From assembly GCA_026003195.1 (NCBI GenBank), contig BPGU01000004.1, forward strand, positions 444,317 through 508,316: DNA of 64,000 bases, read 5' to 3'. Positions 1 through 7,696 of the stretch are shown piece by piece. The stretch comes from Armatimonadota bacterium (GTDB lineage Bacteria; Armatimonadota; HRBIN16). Each line of letters opens with the position of its first letter. Within the stretch, counting starts at the first letter, position 1. A program made the translations under genes and the position numbers. The notes under the pieces were generated by a model that made no database searches, had not been told where the DNA came from, and worked only from the letters and a program-made list of their open reading frames with translations.

Positions 1-121
1 CTGGCAAGAGCACCTTGCCGTCCAGCCTTTGCGCTGCGAGGCGAATGTTCTGCGTTCGAGCGCGGTCGGCAGGGTCCAAACGGGTGAAGACCCGTACCCA
101 CAAGTAGCGGAACTCCGGCAT
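1..121 (-). CDS. Partial hypothetical protein, 3' end outside window
   Basis: The reverse strand opens an uninterrupted frame with ATG at 119-121 and runs off the left edge after 40 codons (MPEFRYLWVRVFTRLDPADR and onward). A GGGAG Shine-Dalgarno lies six bases before the ATG, and the start is only 12 bases after the stop of the hybrid kinase, so the two genes are probably cotranscribed. The visible part has alternating hydrophobic and charged residues and no motif I recognise. An effector gene for the upstream sensor kinase is possible, but this is inferred from position alone. Confidence 0.5.
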   Translation of the reverse strand, partial: MPEFRYLWVRVFTRLDPADRARTQNIRLAAQRLDGKVLLP

Positions 122-133
122 GGCGATCTCCCG

Positions 134-2062
134 TTACGCAGAATCCAGTACCTCACGCACCCGGTGGGCCAGATCAGCAGGGCGGTATGGCTTGGGCAAA
201 AAAGCGACGCCTTCCTCCAGCACTCCGTGATGCATAATCACATTCTCGGTGTAGCCGGAAGTGTAGAGCACTTTCACGTAGGGGTACCGCTCCCGTAGCT
301 GGTGAGCCAGTGCGGCACCGCTCATGCCCGGCATCACCACATCGGTCAGCAGGAGATGCACCGGCTCTTCCATGTCCCTCATCAATTGCAGCGCTTCCTC
401 GCCGTCCGCCGCCTGCAGCACACGATACCCATGCACCTGCAACGCCGCCACAGCAACCTCCCGCACAGCGTCGTTATCTTCCACCACCAGAACGGTTTCG
501 TGCCCTCCGACAGCTTTCCTGCGCACAGGACGCTCGGGCAGGTTGTCCGCAGCCTTCTGCGCACGCGGTAGATACACTTTGAAGGTCGTACCCTTGCCCG
601 GCTCGCTGTACACCCAGATAATGCCCCCAGCTTGCTTCACGATGCCGTAACAGGTGGACAGCCCCAAACCGGTGCCTTTACCCACCTCTTTGGTGGTGAA
701 AAAAGGCTCAAACACACGGGCGAGAGTGTGCTCATCCATGCCTATACCCGTATCACTGATTGCCAGCAGTACATACTCGCCCGCCTGTGCTTCCGCGTGG
801 TGGGCAACGTATGCGTCGTCCAGAGTGACGTTCGCCGTCTCGATGGTCAGCGTGCCACCTTCAGGCATGGCATCCCGTGCATTAATGGCCAGATTCAGGA
901 TAACCTGTTCCACCTGGGTAGGGTCCGCGTAAACGTGCCACAGGTCCGGCTGCAACACCGTCTTCATCTGGATGTTTTCGGGAAGCAGGCGTTGCAGAAA
1001 TGTCTCTGTTTCACGCACCAGGTCGTTCAGAGGGAACACCTGCGGGGAGATAATGCGCCTTCGCGCAAAAGCCAGCATCTGGTTGGTGAGATTGCTTGCC
1101 TGTTCGGAAGCCTTCAGGATTTGCTCTACATGTTGATACGCCGGATGCTCACTGGGCAGAGCAGACTGCACCATTTCGGCGTAGCTCTGGATAACGGTGA
1201 GCAGGTTGTTGAAATCATGCGCGACCCCACCCGCCAACCTGCCCAAGCTTTCCAAGTTGGAGGAGCGTATCAGCTGCTCACTCAACCGCCGTGATTCGGT
1301 GACATCCAAAGCCACGCCCAGCAACTGTCGTGCGCTGCCATCGGGGAACCGGTCAAACACCGTCGCACGCAGTAGCAGCCACCTCCAGTCGCCAGTGCGG
1401 TGTCGTACCCGGCATTCCGCTTCCACCATAAACCCATCCGCCGCCTTTTGCAGTTTCGTCATCTCCTCTCGCACGCCGAACAGGTCATCAGGATGAAGTA
1501 TCTCCTCCAGTGCCACTTCCCCGTCGGTCAATTCGCCCGGCAGGTATCCCGTAATCGCCAGCGACTCGCGGCTGGCATAGCGCAATTGGCCCGCCTCCAG
1601 ATCGTAGATGAACAGCACCGCCGGCAAGGTATCCGAGATATGCTGCAGCAGGCGCTCGTTTCGTCGCAGGGCATCCTCCACGCGCCAGACGTCCGTGACA
1701 TCACGCAGTATCGCCATCACGTAGGTGATTCTGCCTGAAGGATCGCGCAGGGGAGAAAGAGAAGCCTCCATCAGGAACTCCTCACCCCCTTTGCGGTAGT
1801 GAAGAGCACGCCAGGAGGAGATGATTTCTCCCTGTATCGTTGCCTGCAGTTCGTCCTGCAGGGAACGTTGCGTGTTCGCTCCTTCCAGAAGGTGCGGAGT
1901 GCGCCCCAATACCTCCTCTGGAGAGTAGCCGGTCAAACGGGTAAAAGCGGAATTCACATACACGATGGTGGGACCAGGTGGGTTCGGGTCAGCAGTGGCT
2001 ATCAGCACAGCATCCGGTGCCTGTTCCAAAACCATCTGGGCAAACGTCTCTTCGAATCTCAT
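134..2062 (-). CDS. PAS-PAS hybrid sensor histidine kinase with C-terminal receiver
   Basis: A 642-residue soluble hybrid two-component kinase. Two PAS domains (about residues 10-120 and 140-258) precede a HisKA dimerisation/phosphoacceptor segment with the H-box AHDFNN (His282). A HATPase_c domain follows, with N-box NARDAMPEGG, G1 box SDTGIGMD, F-box FEPFF and G2 box GKGTGLGL. The C-terminal receiver (about 522-642) has the acidic pair VVEDND, phospho-acceptor Asp574 in LLTDVVMPG and conserved Lys624 in LPKPY. There is no transmembrane segment, so sensing should be cytoplasmic. A longer in-frame extension exists upstream, but the ATG at 2062 has a purine-rich ribosome site (AGAGG/CGGAG) and begins just before the first PAS, so I chose it. 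Signal and output are unknown. The small gene starting 12 bases downstream is probably in the same operon. Confidence 0.9.
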   Translation of the reverse strand: MRFEETFAQMVLEQAPDAVLIATADPNPPGPTIVYVNSAFTRLTGYSPEEVLGRTPHLLEGANTQRSLQDELQATIQGEIISSWRALHYRKGGEEFLMEASLSPLRDPSGRITYVMAILRDVTDVWRVEDALRRNERLLQHISDTLPAVLFIYDLEAGQLRYASRESLAITGYLPGELTDGEVALEEILHPDDLFGVREEMTKLQKAADGFMVEAECRVRHRTGDWRWLLLRATVFDRFPDGSARQLLGVALDVTESRRLSEQLIRSSNLESLGRLAGGVAHDFNNLLTVIQSYAEMVQSALPSEHPAYQHVEQILKASEQASNLTNQMLAFARRRIISPQVFPLNDLVRETETFLQRLLPENIQMKTVLQPDLWHVYADPTQVEQVILNLAINARDAMPEGGTLTIETANVTLDDAYVAHHAEAQAGEYVLLAISDTGIGMDEHTLARVFEPFFTTKEVGKGTGLGLSTCYGIVKQAGGIIWVYSEPGKGTTFKVYLPRAQKAADNLPERPVRRKAVGGHETVLVVEDNDAVREVAVAALQVHGYRVLQAADGEEALQLMRDMEEPVHLLLTDVVMPGMSGAALAHQLRERYPYVKVLYTSGYTENVIMHHGVLEEGVAFLPKPYRPADLAHRVREVLDSA

Positions 2063-2354
2063 CTCCGTTTTTCCTCTCTGAGACCAAGTTCTGGAAAGGC
2101 ACAGGCGCAGAGGTCGCCGACTTCGAACAGAGAGCAGAAAACACAGGCTCGTTCCCCGCAAGAGGAAAAGTTCCCTGCTGCACCGCCGTTGTGCGTTTCC
2201 AGTGCATTATAGCAGGTTTTCACAGTCACCTGCTACCCCATTCGGGGAAACTCGGTTATAATGAAGTTACATCGCATCGGAGGACGACAGCCTTTTGAGA
2301 GGCACTGTGAGGCGATGTTCGGGTGCTTGTTCGCAACGGGAGGAGGATTCAGAC

Positions 2355-3386
2355 ATGTTTCAGAAAGACCAGCCGAAGGTACGCCCGAAAACATTCCACG
2401 TGATTGTGATTATCTACGACCCCGTGCTGCGTACACGCGGCAACCAGAAGCTGACGCAGTACATGAAGTGGAACGACCCGCACAAACTCACGCAGGCGAT
2501 GATAGACGACGCCCGGGAGACCAGCGGTGGCTACGTGAACTACCGGGTAGTGGAAACCATAGAGTACGACGGCTTCCCCACCAAGCGCACGGGCTTTACC
2601 TACACCGAGCAGCAGTTCCTGGAGGTGTGGGAGAAGGACCGCAATAAGCACGTGCCCGGCATGACCAGCTTCAAGCGCATGTTTGACCAGTTTGACCTGT
2701 ATCGCAAAATCCGCAGCAAGAACGTGAGCGAAATCTGGCTGTGGGGCGCGCCGTATTTCGACTGGGACGAACTTCACTGGAAGACACCCGGCGACCGCAT
2801 CCCCTACCAGACGGACAATCCCTGGTTCTACCGACCCTACGACATTCCCGACGTGGGCAAGACGCTGTGGATTATGGGCTGGAACTACGAGCGCGGCGAG
2901 GGCGAGATGCTGGAAAGCTACTGCCACCGCATCGAGAGTGTGCTGTCGCTCACCGTCGGCAAGGGCATCTGGGATCACAAGCGCAACGGCGATAACATCT
3001 GGAACCGCTTCACCCGGGTGGACAAAGACTTTCCGGGCGAGTCGGAGGTGGGTAGCGTACACTACGCGCCCAATTCGCGCAGCGACTATGACTGGGATAA
3101 CCCCACCCCTGTCTGGAGCTATGCGGACGACTGGTTGACCTATCCCCACCTGCCGCGCAAGCGCAAGCTGATGAGCAACAAGGATTGGGGTTCGTTGCCT
3201 GGAGTTCCCGCCATCGTCCGGCACCACAAATGGTGGATGGCGCATATTCCCAAAGCACCGGGAGTGACCGACGGCTTTTACAACAACTGGTGGGAGTACA
3301 TTGTGAACTACGACGAGGCAATCAAGAAGCTGCCTCCACCGGGAGCGACCTTCCAGAAGGCGAAGGTGGCGATGTACGCGGAGTAA
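2355..3386 (+). CDS. Conserved hypothetical protein, Trp/Tyr-rich
   Basis: A 343-residue protein starting at an ATG preceded by GGGAGGAGG at about ten bases; an earlier in-frame ATG at 2295 has no such site. There is no signal peptide or membrane helix. It is rich in Trp, Tyr and Asp, with segments such as VSEIWLWGAP, LWIMGWNYERG and GEMLESYCHR. From memory, similar motifs occur in secreted conserved-hypothetical proteins of actinobacteria and Chloroflexi, but I cannot assign a function. A TATAAT -10-like hexamer lies at 2257-2262 in the 291-base gap shared with the divergent kinase, without a good -35. The gene ends four bases before the left tRNA-containing repeat of the mobile element, so it marks the left chromosomal flank. 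Confidence 0.75.
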   Translation: MFQKDQPKVRPKTFHVIVIIYDPVLRTRGNQKLTQYMKWNDPHKLTQAMIDDARETSGGYVNYRVVETIEYDGFPTKRTGFTYTEQQFLEVWEKDRNKHVPGMTSFKRMFDQFDLYRKIRSKNVSEIWLWGAPYFDWDELHWKTPGDRIPYQTDNPWFYRPYDIPDVGKTLWIMGWNYERGEGEMLESYCHRIESVLSLTVGKGIWDHKRNGDNIWNRFTRVDKDFPGESEVGSVHYAPNSRSDYDWDNPTPVWSYADDWLTYPHLPRKRKLMSNKDWGSLPGVPAIVRHHKWWMAHIPKAPGVTDGFYNNWWEYIVNYDEAIKKLPPPGATFQKAKVAMYAE

Positions 3387-3390
3387 AAAA

Positions 3391-3471
3391 GATGGCGCCC
3401 TCGGAGGGATTCGAACCCCCGACGCCCTCCTTAGGACGGAGGCGCTCTGTCCACTGAGCTACGAGGGCGCG
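3391..3471. repeat. Left attachment repeat (attL-like), 81 bp
   Basis: Identical over 81 bases to 10386-10466 in the same orientation, and the sequences diverge immediately on both sides. It covers the whole 76-base tRNA-Arg plus two bases past the CCA and three bases before the 5' end. This is unusually long for a core repeat, since most tRNA-targeting integrases duplicate only the 3' part. Confidence 0.9.
3393..3468 (-). tRNA. tRNA-Arg (anticodon CCT), left copy
   Basis: Cloverleaf with acceptor GCCCTCG paired to CGAGGGC, T8-A9, anticodon stem CCTCC/GGAGG around loop GTCCTAA (anticodon CCT, decoding AGG), T-loop TTCGAAT, discriminator G and encoded CCA. It is identical to the right copy. 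Its 5' flank is element DNA, so it would need a promoter supplied by the element, and I see no convincing one. It may be a silent copy. Confidence 0.93.
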
Positions 3472-3508
3472 AGATGTTGTACCCTGTTCGCCTGATTGCC
3501 CCAGAATC

Positions 3509-3524
3509 ACACAACATCTTGTGT
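3509..3524. repeat. 16-bp near-palindrome, left arm site
   Basis: ACACAACATCTTGTGT. Its exact reverse complement occurs at 10341-10356 near the other end. Each copy is itself nearly palindromic around ACA-CAA/TTG-TGT. The position, between the tRNA repeat and the integrase start, fits an integrase or excisionase arm-binding site or an operator. Binding is inference. Confidence 0.55.
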
Positions 3525-3553
3525 CCACACAAACACAAGCAGGAGGGCACAAG

Positions 3554-4483
3554 ATGGAGCAGAACGCCTCTTTTCGAGTCACTGACACAAACCCGATTTT
3601 GCTGGCATTCCAGCTCTGGCAGGAACACCTGCACGCGAAAGGGTGCACCGTAAAGACCCTCAGCACCTACAGGGAACTGGTGCGTCCCTTCGTGACCTAC
3701 CTCTGCCAGTGCGCCCCTGACCTGGACAGCGTAACCCCTTCGCACATCGTGAACTACCTCAGTCAGCGCAGACAGTGCGGACTCTCCTCACACACCCTGC
3801 ATACCGACTGGCAGAAGGCACGCGCCTTCTGGAACTGGTGCTTGCGCATGGAACTGACTTCCAATAACCCCTTCGCGAAGGTGGAGCCACCCAAGCGCGA
3901 ACAAGTGCTCAAACCTGCCCTCACCCTTGAAGAGGTACAGAAACTGCTGCAAGCGTGTGAGGGCAGAGAGTGGTTGCCTCTTCGCGACAGAGCACTGATT
4001 CTGCTGCTGCTGGACACCGGTCTGCGCATCCACGAGGCGCACTCGTTGCGTGTGGGTGACGCCATGCAAGACACACTGGTCATCAAGGGCAAAGGCGGTA
4101 AACAGCGCGTGGTGGTGTTGAGTGCAGAGGTGAGGCTTGCGGTGCAACGTTACCTGAAGGCTTACCAGACACAGCAGCAAGTGAAACTGCACACGGACAG
4201 TCCCCTGTGGTGGGGAGCCTCTGGCGCGTTGACTTTGCACGGGATCAAACTGGCAGTGCGCAGAGCGGGCAGACGCGCTGGCTTGAAACTGGGAGCACAC
4301 CAGTTGCGCAGAACGTTCGCCACGTGGAGCCTGCGCAACGGCATTGACTTGGAAAGACTGCGCTTGCTCATGGGTCACAGCGACATCAAGACCACACAGC
4401 AATACCTGTCGTTGGTGGAGCAAGACCTCAAGCAGGCACACCAGCAGCATAGTCCGTTGAATCTTCTCAGAGGACGCAGGTAG
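3554..4483 (+). CDS. Tyrosine recombinase / integrase
   Basis: A 309-residue site-specific recombinase expected to integrate and excise this element at tRNA-Arg. An N-terminal SAM-like core-binding domain covers about residues 15-105 and the catalytic domain about 120-300. The catalytic residues are all visible: Arg in TGLRIHEAHSL, Lys in the beta-hairpin KGKGGKQR, HQLRR (H-x-x-R), the second His in MGHSDIKTT and the nucleophile Tyr in QQYLSL. The ATG at 3554 has AGGAGG eight bases upstream. A GTG at 3521 in frame would add 11 residues but overlaps the palindromic arm site. The gene points away from the left tRNA. The downstream perfect inverted repeat at 4490-4558 may end its transcript. Confidence 0.93.
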   Translation: MEQNASFRVTDTNPILLAFQLWQEHLHAKGCTVKTLSTYRELVRPFVTYLCQCAPDLDSVTPSHIVNYLSQRRQCGLSSHTLHTDWQKARAFWNWCLRMELTSNNPFAKVEPPKREQVLKPALTLEEVQKLLQACEGREWLPLRDRALILLLLDTGLRIHEAHSLRVGDAMQDTLVIKGKGGKQRVVVLSAEVRLAVQRYLKAYQTQQQVKLHTDSPLWWGASGALTLHGIKLAVRRAGRRAGLKLGAHQLRRTFATWSLRNGIDLERLRLLMGHSDIKTTQQYLSLVEQDLKQAHQQHSPLNLLRGRR

Positions 4484-4489
4484 AGGGGA

Positions 4490-4558
4490 GGCGGGCGCGT
4501 GGACTGGACTGGCGCTCTTTCGGACAGATTCAGGGAAATCGGCGTCCACGCGCCCGCC
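4490..4558. repeat. 15-bp perfect inverted repeat after integrase
   Basis: GGCGGGCGCGTGGAC (4490-4504) pairs perfectly with 4544-4558 across a 39-base loop. There is no T-tract, so it is not a classical intrinsic terminator. It could be a protein-binding site, a structured RNA or a terminator of another kind. GC-rich hairpins of related base composition recur in this element at 8267 and 9379. Confidence 0.6.
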
Positions 4559-4616
4559 CCTGCATAGGGAAAGTAGGTGAAACAAATTCGGACGTAGAAT
4601 CGTCTATATTGTTGAA

Positions 4617-4684
4617 GCGTGTCGGTAGGCGTGTGCACTGCCTCTTAAGTGTCCACTGCCCTGTCCAGTGGACAACCGACACGC
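4617..4684. repeat. Nested inverted repeats upstream of regulator gene
   Basis: An outer 10-bp arm GCGTGTCGGT (4617-4626) pairs with 4675-4684. Inside it, GTCCACTG (4651-4658) pairs with 4666-4673. This double hairpin ends 27 bases before the start at 4712, after a TATATT -10-like hexamer at 4605-4610. It could be an operator for the encoded HTH protein or a structured 5' leader. Confidence 0.5.
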
Positions 4685-4711
4685 GAACAGCACCTGACAG
4701 GGAGGTGCAAC

Positions 4712-5602
4712 GTGCTGATTGACGACCTGAAGCAGCTCAAAGACTGGCGTGACCTCAGGAACCCTCAATTGCTGGAACGCGCCCAGCGGTTTGCCGACTG
4801 GTATTGCAGCATATGCATTGACGCCAATGAGAAGCTTCGGTTGGGAACCGAACTCTGGCAACAAGCACGAAACGACCTGCGTGTGTTTGCTCAGATTCTT
4901 CAACACTCCAGCAGCCTCCTCGGCTGGCAGTTGATTGCAGAAATCGTTTTGGTAGGTGCTGAGATTGGGACACGTTACCGCAAAGAGATTATGTCCTACG
5001 CACGGGTACTGAATTGGTATAGCGGACTTCAGGTGCAAAATGAATGGGATGCTGCTTTTGCGGTGTGTGCATACGAGTGTTGGTGGAAAGTGTTTTGTTC
5101 AAGCGAAGCGCTAAACCTGCTGCTCTGTGCAAATTCCTACAATCCAGTCAGTTCCCGTCTGTTAGCAGCAGAATTGCTGGCAGCACGTTATGATGCTACT
5201 ACAACAGATGTCTTCGCCGCTGCTCTCGAACAGTTGGGTTGTGAACCGAAGAGAAATGAGAGCGAACCACTAAGGCGTGAGGCCCGCATCAACCGCAACC
5301 CGGGTGGCACTGGATGCAACCAAGAGCGCGAGATTGCCGAGAGCCAGTTGCCCCTTCCCGAAGATGCCCCTTCACCACTGGAAACCGCAATCAGCGACGA
5401 GGCTGACCCGGCAGAGGTGGTGGCTGACAGAGACGTCGTAGAGCGTGCGATCGCCCGTTTCGGAAAGCGTACCGCAGACCTCTTGCGCCTGATGCTACAA
5501 GGCTACACCGCTACCGAAGCTGCCCAAGAGCTGGGCATCTCCCCTGCCACTGCCCGCAAGCTTCTGGAACGCGCCCGCAAACAATTTTCACGAAACCCCT
5601 GA
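4712..5602 (+). CDS. Sigma-70 region-4-like HTH protein of the element
   Basis: A 296-residue protein. Residues about 1-170 are helical and not recognisable, with several Trp and Cys. A linker rich in Glu, Pro and Asp follows. The last 60 residues form a sigma region-4 / LuxR-like helix-turn-helix: LLRLMLQGYTATEAAQELGI then SPATARKLLERARKQF. I chose the GTG at 4712 because GGGAGG lies just before it; the frame stays open back to 4649, but that stretch forms the nested hairpins. It lies between the integrase and the replication cassette and may be a transcription regulator or divergent sigma factor. No region 2 is evident, so a free-standing sigma role is uncertain. Confidence 0.65.
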   Translation: MLIDDLKQLKDWRDLRNPQLLERAQRFADWYCSICIDANEKLRLGTELWQQARNDLRVFAQILQHSSSLLGWQLIAEIVLVGAEIGTRYRKEIMSYARVLNWYSGLQVQNEWDAAFAVCAYECWWKVFCSSEALNLLLCANSYNPVSSRLLAAELLAARYDATTTDVFAAALEQLGCEPKRNESEPLRREARINRNPGGTGCNQEREIAESQLPLPEDAPSPLETAISDEADPAEVVADRDVVERAIARFGKRTADLLRLMLQGYTATEAAQELGISPATARKLLERARKQFSRNP

Positions 5603-5630
5603 AAAATCGCCTGAAACTGTACACGTTTTG

Positions 5631-5673
5631 CCCCCTCTCACCTGCTTATATAGTGGGAAGCAAAGAGAGGGGG
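5631..5673 (+). promoter_or_regulatory. Possible promoter and RBS-sequestering hairpin
   Basis: TATAGT at 5649-5654 with a weak TTGCCC about 15 bases upstream suggests a promoter in the 78-base gap. A perfect 9-bp inverted repeat, CCCCCTCTC (5631-5639) and GAGAGGGGG (5665-5673), has its 3' arm as the ribosome site of the 5681 ORF and is followed by TTTTCG. It could therefore mask translation or act as a weak terminator. This is sequence inference only. Confidence 0.3.
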
Positions 5674-5680
5674 TTTTCGT

Positions 5681-5881
5681 ATGGCGAAGGCAATCCTTGT
5701 GACCGACATCCGGCACAGTGACCGCCCCCTGCTGGCGAGCAGTGACCCTGAAGTGTTGCGAGCCGTTGGGGACGCCATTAAGGCACTGTTTGACCGGTGG
5801 GAGGCAGAAGCACGCGCCGACCTTGAGGTAGAACGCCTGAGGCGACTGGTGGAGGTGGACGAGGGAGAGGACGAGCGGTGA
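5681..5881 (+). CDS. Small acidic hypothetical protein of the element
   Basis: A 66-residue protein with ATG preceded by GAGAGGGGG. It is predicted helical, with a highly charged second half (RWEAEARADLEVERLRRLVE) ending in an acidic tail VDEGEDER. No family is recognised. It sits between the HTH protein and the RepA-like ATPase, and a strong hairpin follows 26 bases after its stop. It could be a small regulator or accessory replication protein. Confidence 0.5.
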   Translation: MAKAILVTDIRHSDRPLLASSDPEVLRAVGDAIKALFDRWEAEARADLEVERLRRLVEVDEGEDER

Positions 5882-5907
5882 GGCGGTGGAGCCTGCCACA
5901 AAGTGGA

Positions 5908-5935
5908 AGCCCGCTCTCCGACCAGAGAGCGGGCT
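5908..5935. terminator. 11-bp GC-rich hairpin before the helicase gene
   Basis: AGCCCGCTCTC (5908-5918), a six-base loop and the perfect complement at 5925-5935. No T-tract follows on the forward strand. Lying between the 5681 ORF and the ATPase start at 5970, it could attenuate transcription into the ATPase gene. Its presence also argues against the in-frame GTG at 5886 as the ATPase start. Confidence 0.45.
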
Positions 5936-5969
5936 GCGGACACAACTTTCTCAGCGGGGGACTGCCAAA

Positions 5970-7376
5970 ATGAGTATACCACAACAGACAAATGGGAACA
6001 AGAATCTGCAGGCACGCGCGAAGGAAGCCACAGACACCATCTTGCGCGAGGTCAACCGACACGCACCCGAAGACCAGTCCGGCGCACTGCAGCAGCTGCT
6101 GGGTGACTGGCTCGCTACCAACCGCGACCCCATCCTGCGCGAACTGGTGCTCGGTGAGGTGTCGCGACGGCTCCGGCTACCCGTCGGAAGCCTCAAACAG
6201 CTGGTGAAACCCGAACCAAACCTACCTAACACTATAGGGTGTGTTATGTTAGGTAGGTTGTATACCCTCAAAGAGCTGCGTGCCCTGCGCGAACACCAGA
6301 GCGAAACCGCTGAAGAGAGCCTTCCCCTGTTCGGCTTGAAAGGCATCATCCGCAAGGGCAGAACGCACCTGCTCGCTGGCAAGCCCCGTGTGGGCAAAAC
6401 CGAAACCCTCTTTCGCGGTGGAATGCTCCACTGGCACAACGAGCGCGTGCTCTACCTCTCGGAAGAGTATGAGGATGACTGGAGCATCCGACTGTCTTCC
6501 TTCGATGAGGATGAGTTGCCGGAACACGTGGACATCTGGCTGTGCGCGGGTGAACCGCGAGAGGCACTGTTGCAGAAGATTCAGCAGGGTTCCTACAGCG
6601 TGGTGGTGCTGGACACCGTGCGCGGCGTCTGGCGGTTGCGTGATGAGTTGCACCCCTCTCGCGTGGTAGACGACCTCATGCCTCTGATTAGTCTGCAGCG
6701 TCAGATGGGGTTCACGCTCATCTGTCTGCACCACGAGCGCAAGGCGGAAGGAGAGGCGATTACCGACCGGTTCGCGGGTACAAACGCGCTGTCGGCAATG
6801 TTCGACATGCTCATCAGTCTGGCTCCGAAGGGCGAAGACGGGTTACTGCTGACCTACGAGGGACGCACCAGCAAGGGCGGTAGTCTGCTTCTGCAGTGGA
6901 AGGGTGATGAGCTGTGCTACGTGGGCGAGGCAGACCTCGTGGAGTTCCGAACACTGGCGCAACGGGTGGAGGGCATCATCTACAGCGCGGGCAGAATGCT
7001 TACCACGAAAGAGGTCTGGCAAGAACTGGGCGAGCCACGTCCGTCGCTTTCACACATGAAGAACGTCTTGGAGCATCTTCTGGAGAACGGACGTATACAG
7101 CGCGAGCCAAAAGAGGAGCGCAAAGGTGCTACCTACCGGTGGTATGCGTCCACAAACCTACCTAACATAACACATCCTATAGTGTCAGGTAGGTTGGACG
7201 CGCCCACAAACCTACCTAACATAACACATCCTATAGTGTCAGGTAGGTTGGAACACCCCTCCGACTCTTCTGTCCAGCCCGAAGAAGACCCCTTCACGCA
7301 AGCCGAAGACGGTTTGCTGGCATACGACCTCGTCAGCGGGCACTGGTACCCCGCAGGCAGCGGAGGTAGTCCGTGA
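5970..7376 (+). CDS. RepA-like RecA-fold helicase/ATPase with embedded palindromes
   Basis: A 468-residue protein resembling AAA_25/RepA-type hexameric replicative ATPases. An N-terminal helical domain (1-80) precedes a RecA-like core with Walker A AGKPRVGKTET, Walker B SVVVLDTVRG and the sensor-like ICLHHERKAEGE. A C-terminal winged-helix-like region lies at about 330-390. Its likely role is to unwind the element's replication origin. The ATG at 5970 follows AGCGGGGGA; a longer GTG-started frame would include the hairpin at 5908-5935. Three 37-bp palindromic repeats are embedded in frame: one in the linker before the ATPase core (residues about 84-96) and two tandem near the C-terminus (about 396-426). 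They encode NLPNTIGCVMLGRL in one orientation and NLPNITHPIVSGRL in the other. The stop overlaps the next start (TGATG). Confidence 0.8.
   Translation: MSIPQQTNGNKNLQARAKEATDTILREVNRHAPEDQSGALQQLLGDWLATNRDPILRELVLGEVSRRLRLPVGSLKQLVKPEPNLPNTIGCVMLGRLYTLKELRALREHQSETAEESLPLFGLKGIIRKGRTHLLAGKPRVGKTETLFRGGMLHWHNERVLYLSEEYEDDWSIRLSSFDEDELPEHVDIWLCAGEPREALLQKIQQGSYSVVVLDTVRGVWRLRDELHPSRVVDDLMPLISLQRQMGFTLICLHHERKAEGEAITDRFAGTNALSAMFDMLISLAPKGEDGLLLTYEGRTSKGGSLLLQWKGDELCYVGEADLVEFRTLAQRVEGIIYSAGRMLTTKEVWQELGEPRPSLSHMKNVLEHLLENGRIQREPKEERKGATYRWYASTNLPNITHPIVSGRLDAPTNLPNITHPIVSGRLEHPSDSSVQPEEDPFTQAEDGLLAYDLVSGHWYPAGSGGSP
6221..6257 (+). repeat. 37-bp palindromic repeat, copy A (forward)
   Basis: The ends CCTACCTAAC and GTTAGGTAGG are perfect 10-bp inverted repeats, with flanking AA/TT extending the match. 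Its reverse complement matches copies B and C except at two positions. It keeps the ATPase frame open and lies in the linker between the N-terminal domain and the Walker A core. Confidence 0.85.
7157..7193 (-). repeat. 37-bp palindromic repeat, copy B (reverse)
   Basis: Reverse-orientation copy of the 6221-6257 repeat, with one mismatch between its arms (GTCAGGTAGG instead of GTTAGGTAGG). It is part of a 54-bp tandem duplication with copy C, which gives two 18-residue protein repeats. Confidence 0.85.
7211..7247 (-). repeat. 37-bp palindromic repeat, copy C (reverse)
   Basis: Identical to copy B over all 37 bases and exactly 54 bases downstream. The flanking CCACAAA and TTGGA are also shared, so B and C arose by tandem duplication of a unit that already contained the palindrome. 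Confidence 0.85.
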
Positions 7377-7696
7377 TGAGCTTCGGGGAACTGCGGAAGG
7401 AAATCATGTTGCTGTTGCGCTGGCACGCGGGCACACTGCGACTGCCCATGGTACGGTCAGAGGAGCATACTTACCTGCTGGCGGTGCTTGACCTGGTAGA
7501 CGACCTGAAGGCGACCCTGCAGGCGTATATTGCCGAGCGCAGCATCCGGCAGGACGTAGAAGCCCTTGAATCACGTCACGAAGCGCAGGTGCAGCAGATG
7601 CTTGCTGATGAGGAGCGCGTGGTGCGTACGTTCCAAGCAGCACTCAAACACGAGAAACCGCTGGAGCAGCGACTGCGTGAGGAGGTGGAGGTATGA
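7376..7696 (+). CDS. Small helical hypothetical protein of the element
   Basis: A 106-residue protein whose ATG overlaps the ATPase stop (TGATG), with GGAGG upstream, so it is translationally coupled to the helicase. It is predicted almost entirely helical with a coiled-coil-like C-terminal half (about 45-106, many Glu, Gln, Arg). No family is recognised. Position and coupling suggest an accessory factor for the ATPase, such as a loader or primase partner. This is inference. Confidence 0.65.
   Translation: MSFGELRKEIMLLLRWHAGTLRLPMVRSEEHTYLLAVLDLVDDLKATLQAYIAERSIRQDVEALESRHEAQVQQMLADEERVVRTFQAALKHEKPLEQRLREEVEV

Noticed and set aside
382-2207. Many open frames antisense to or overlapping the histidine kinase
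   Set aside because: They lack ribosome sites and protein-like composition and mirror a strong known gene.
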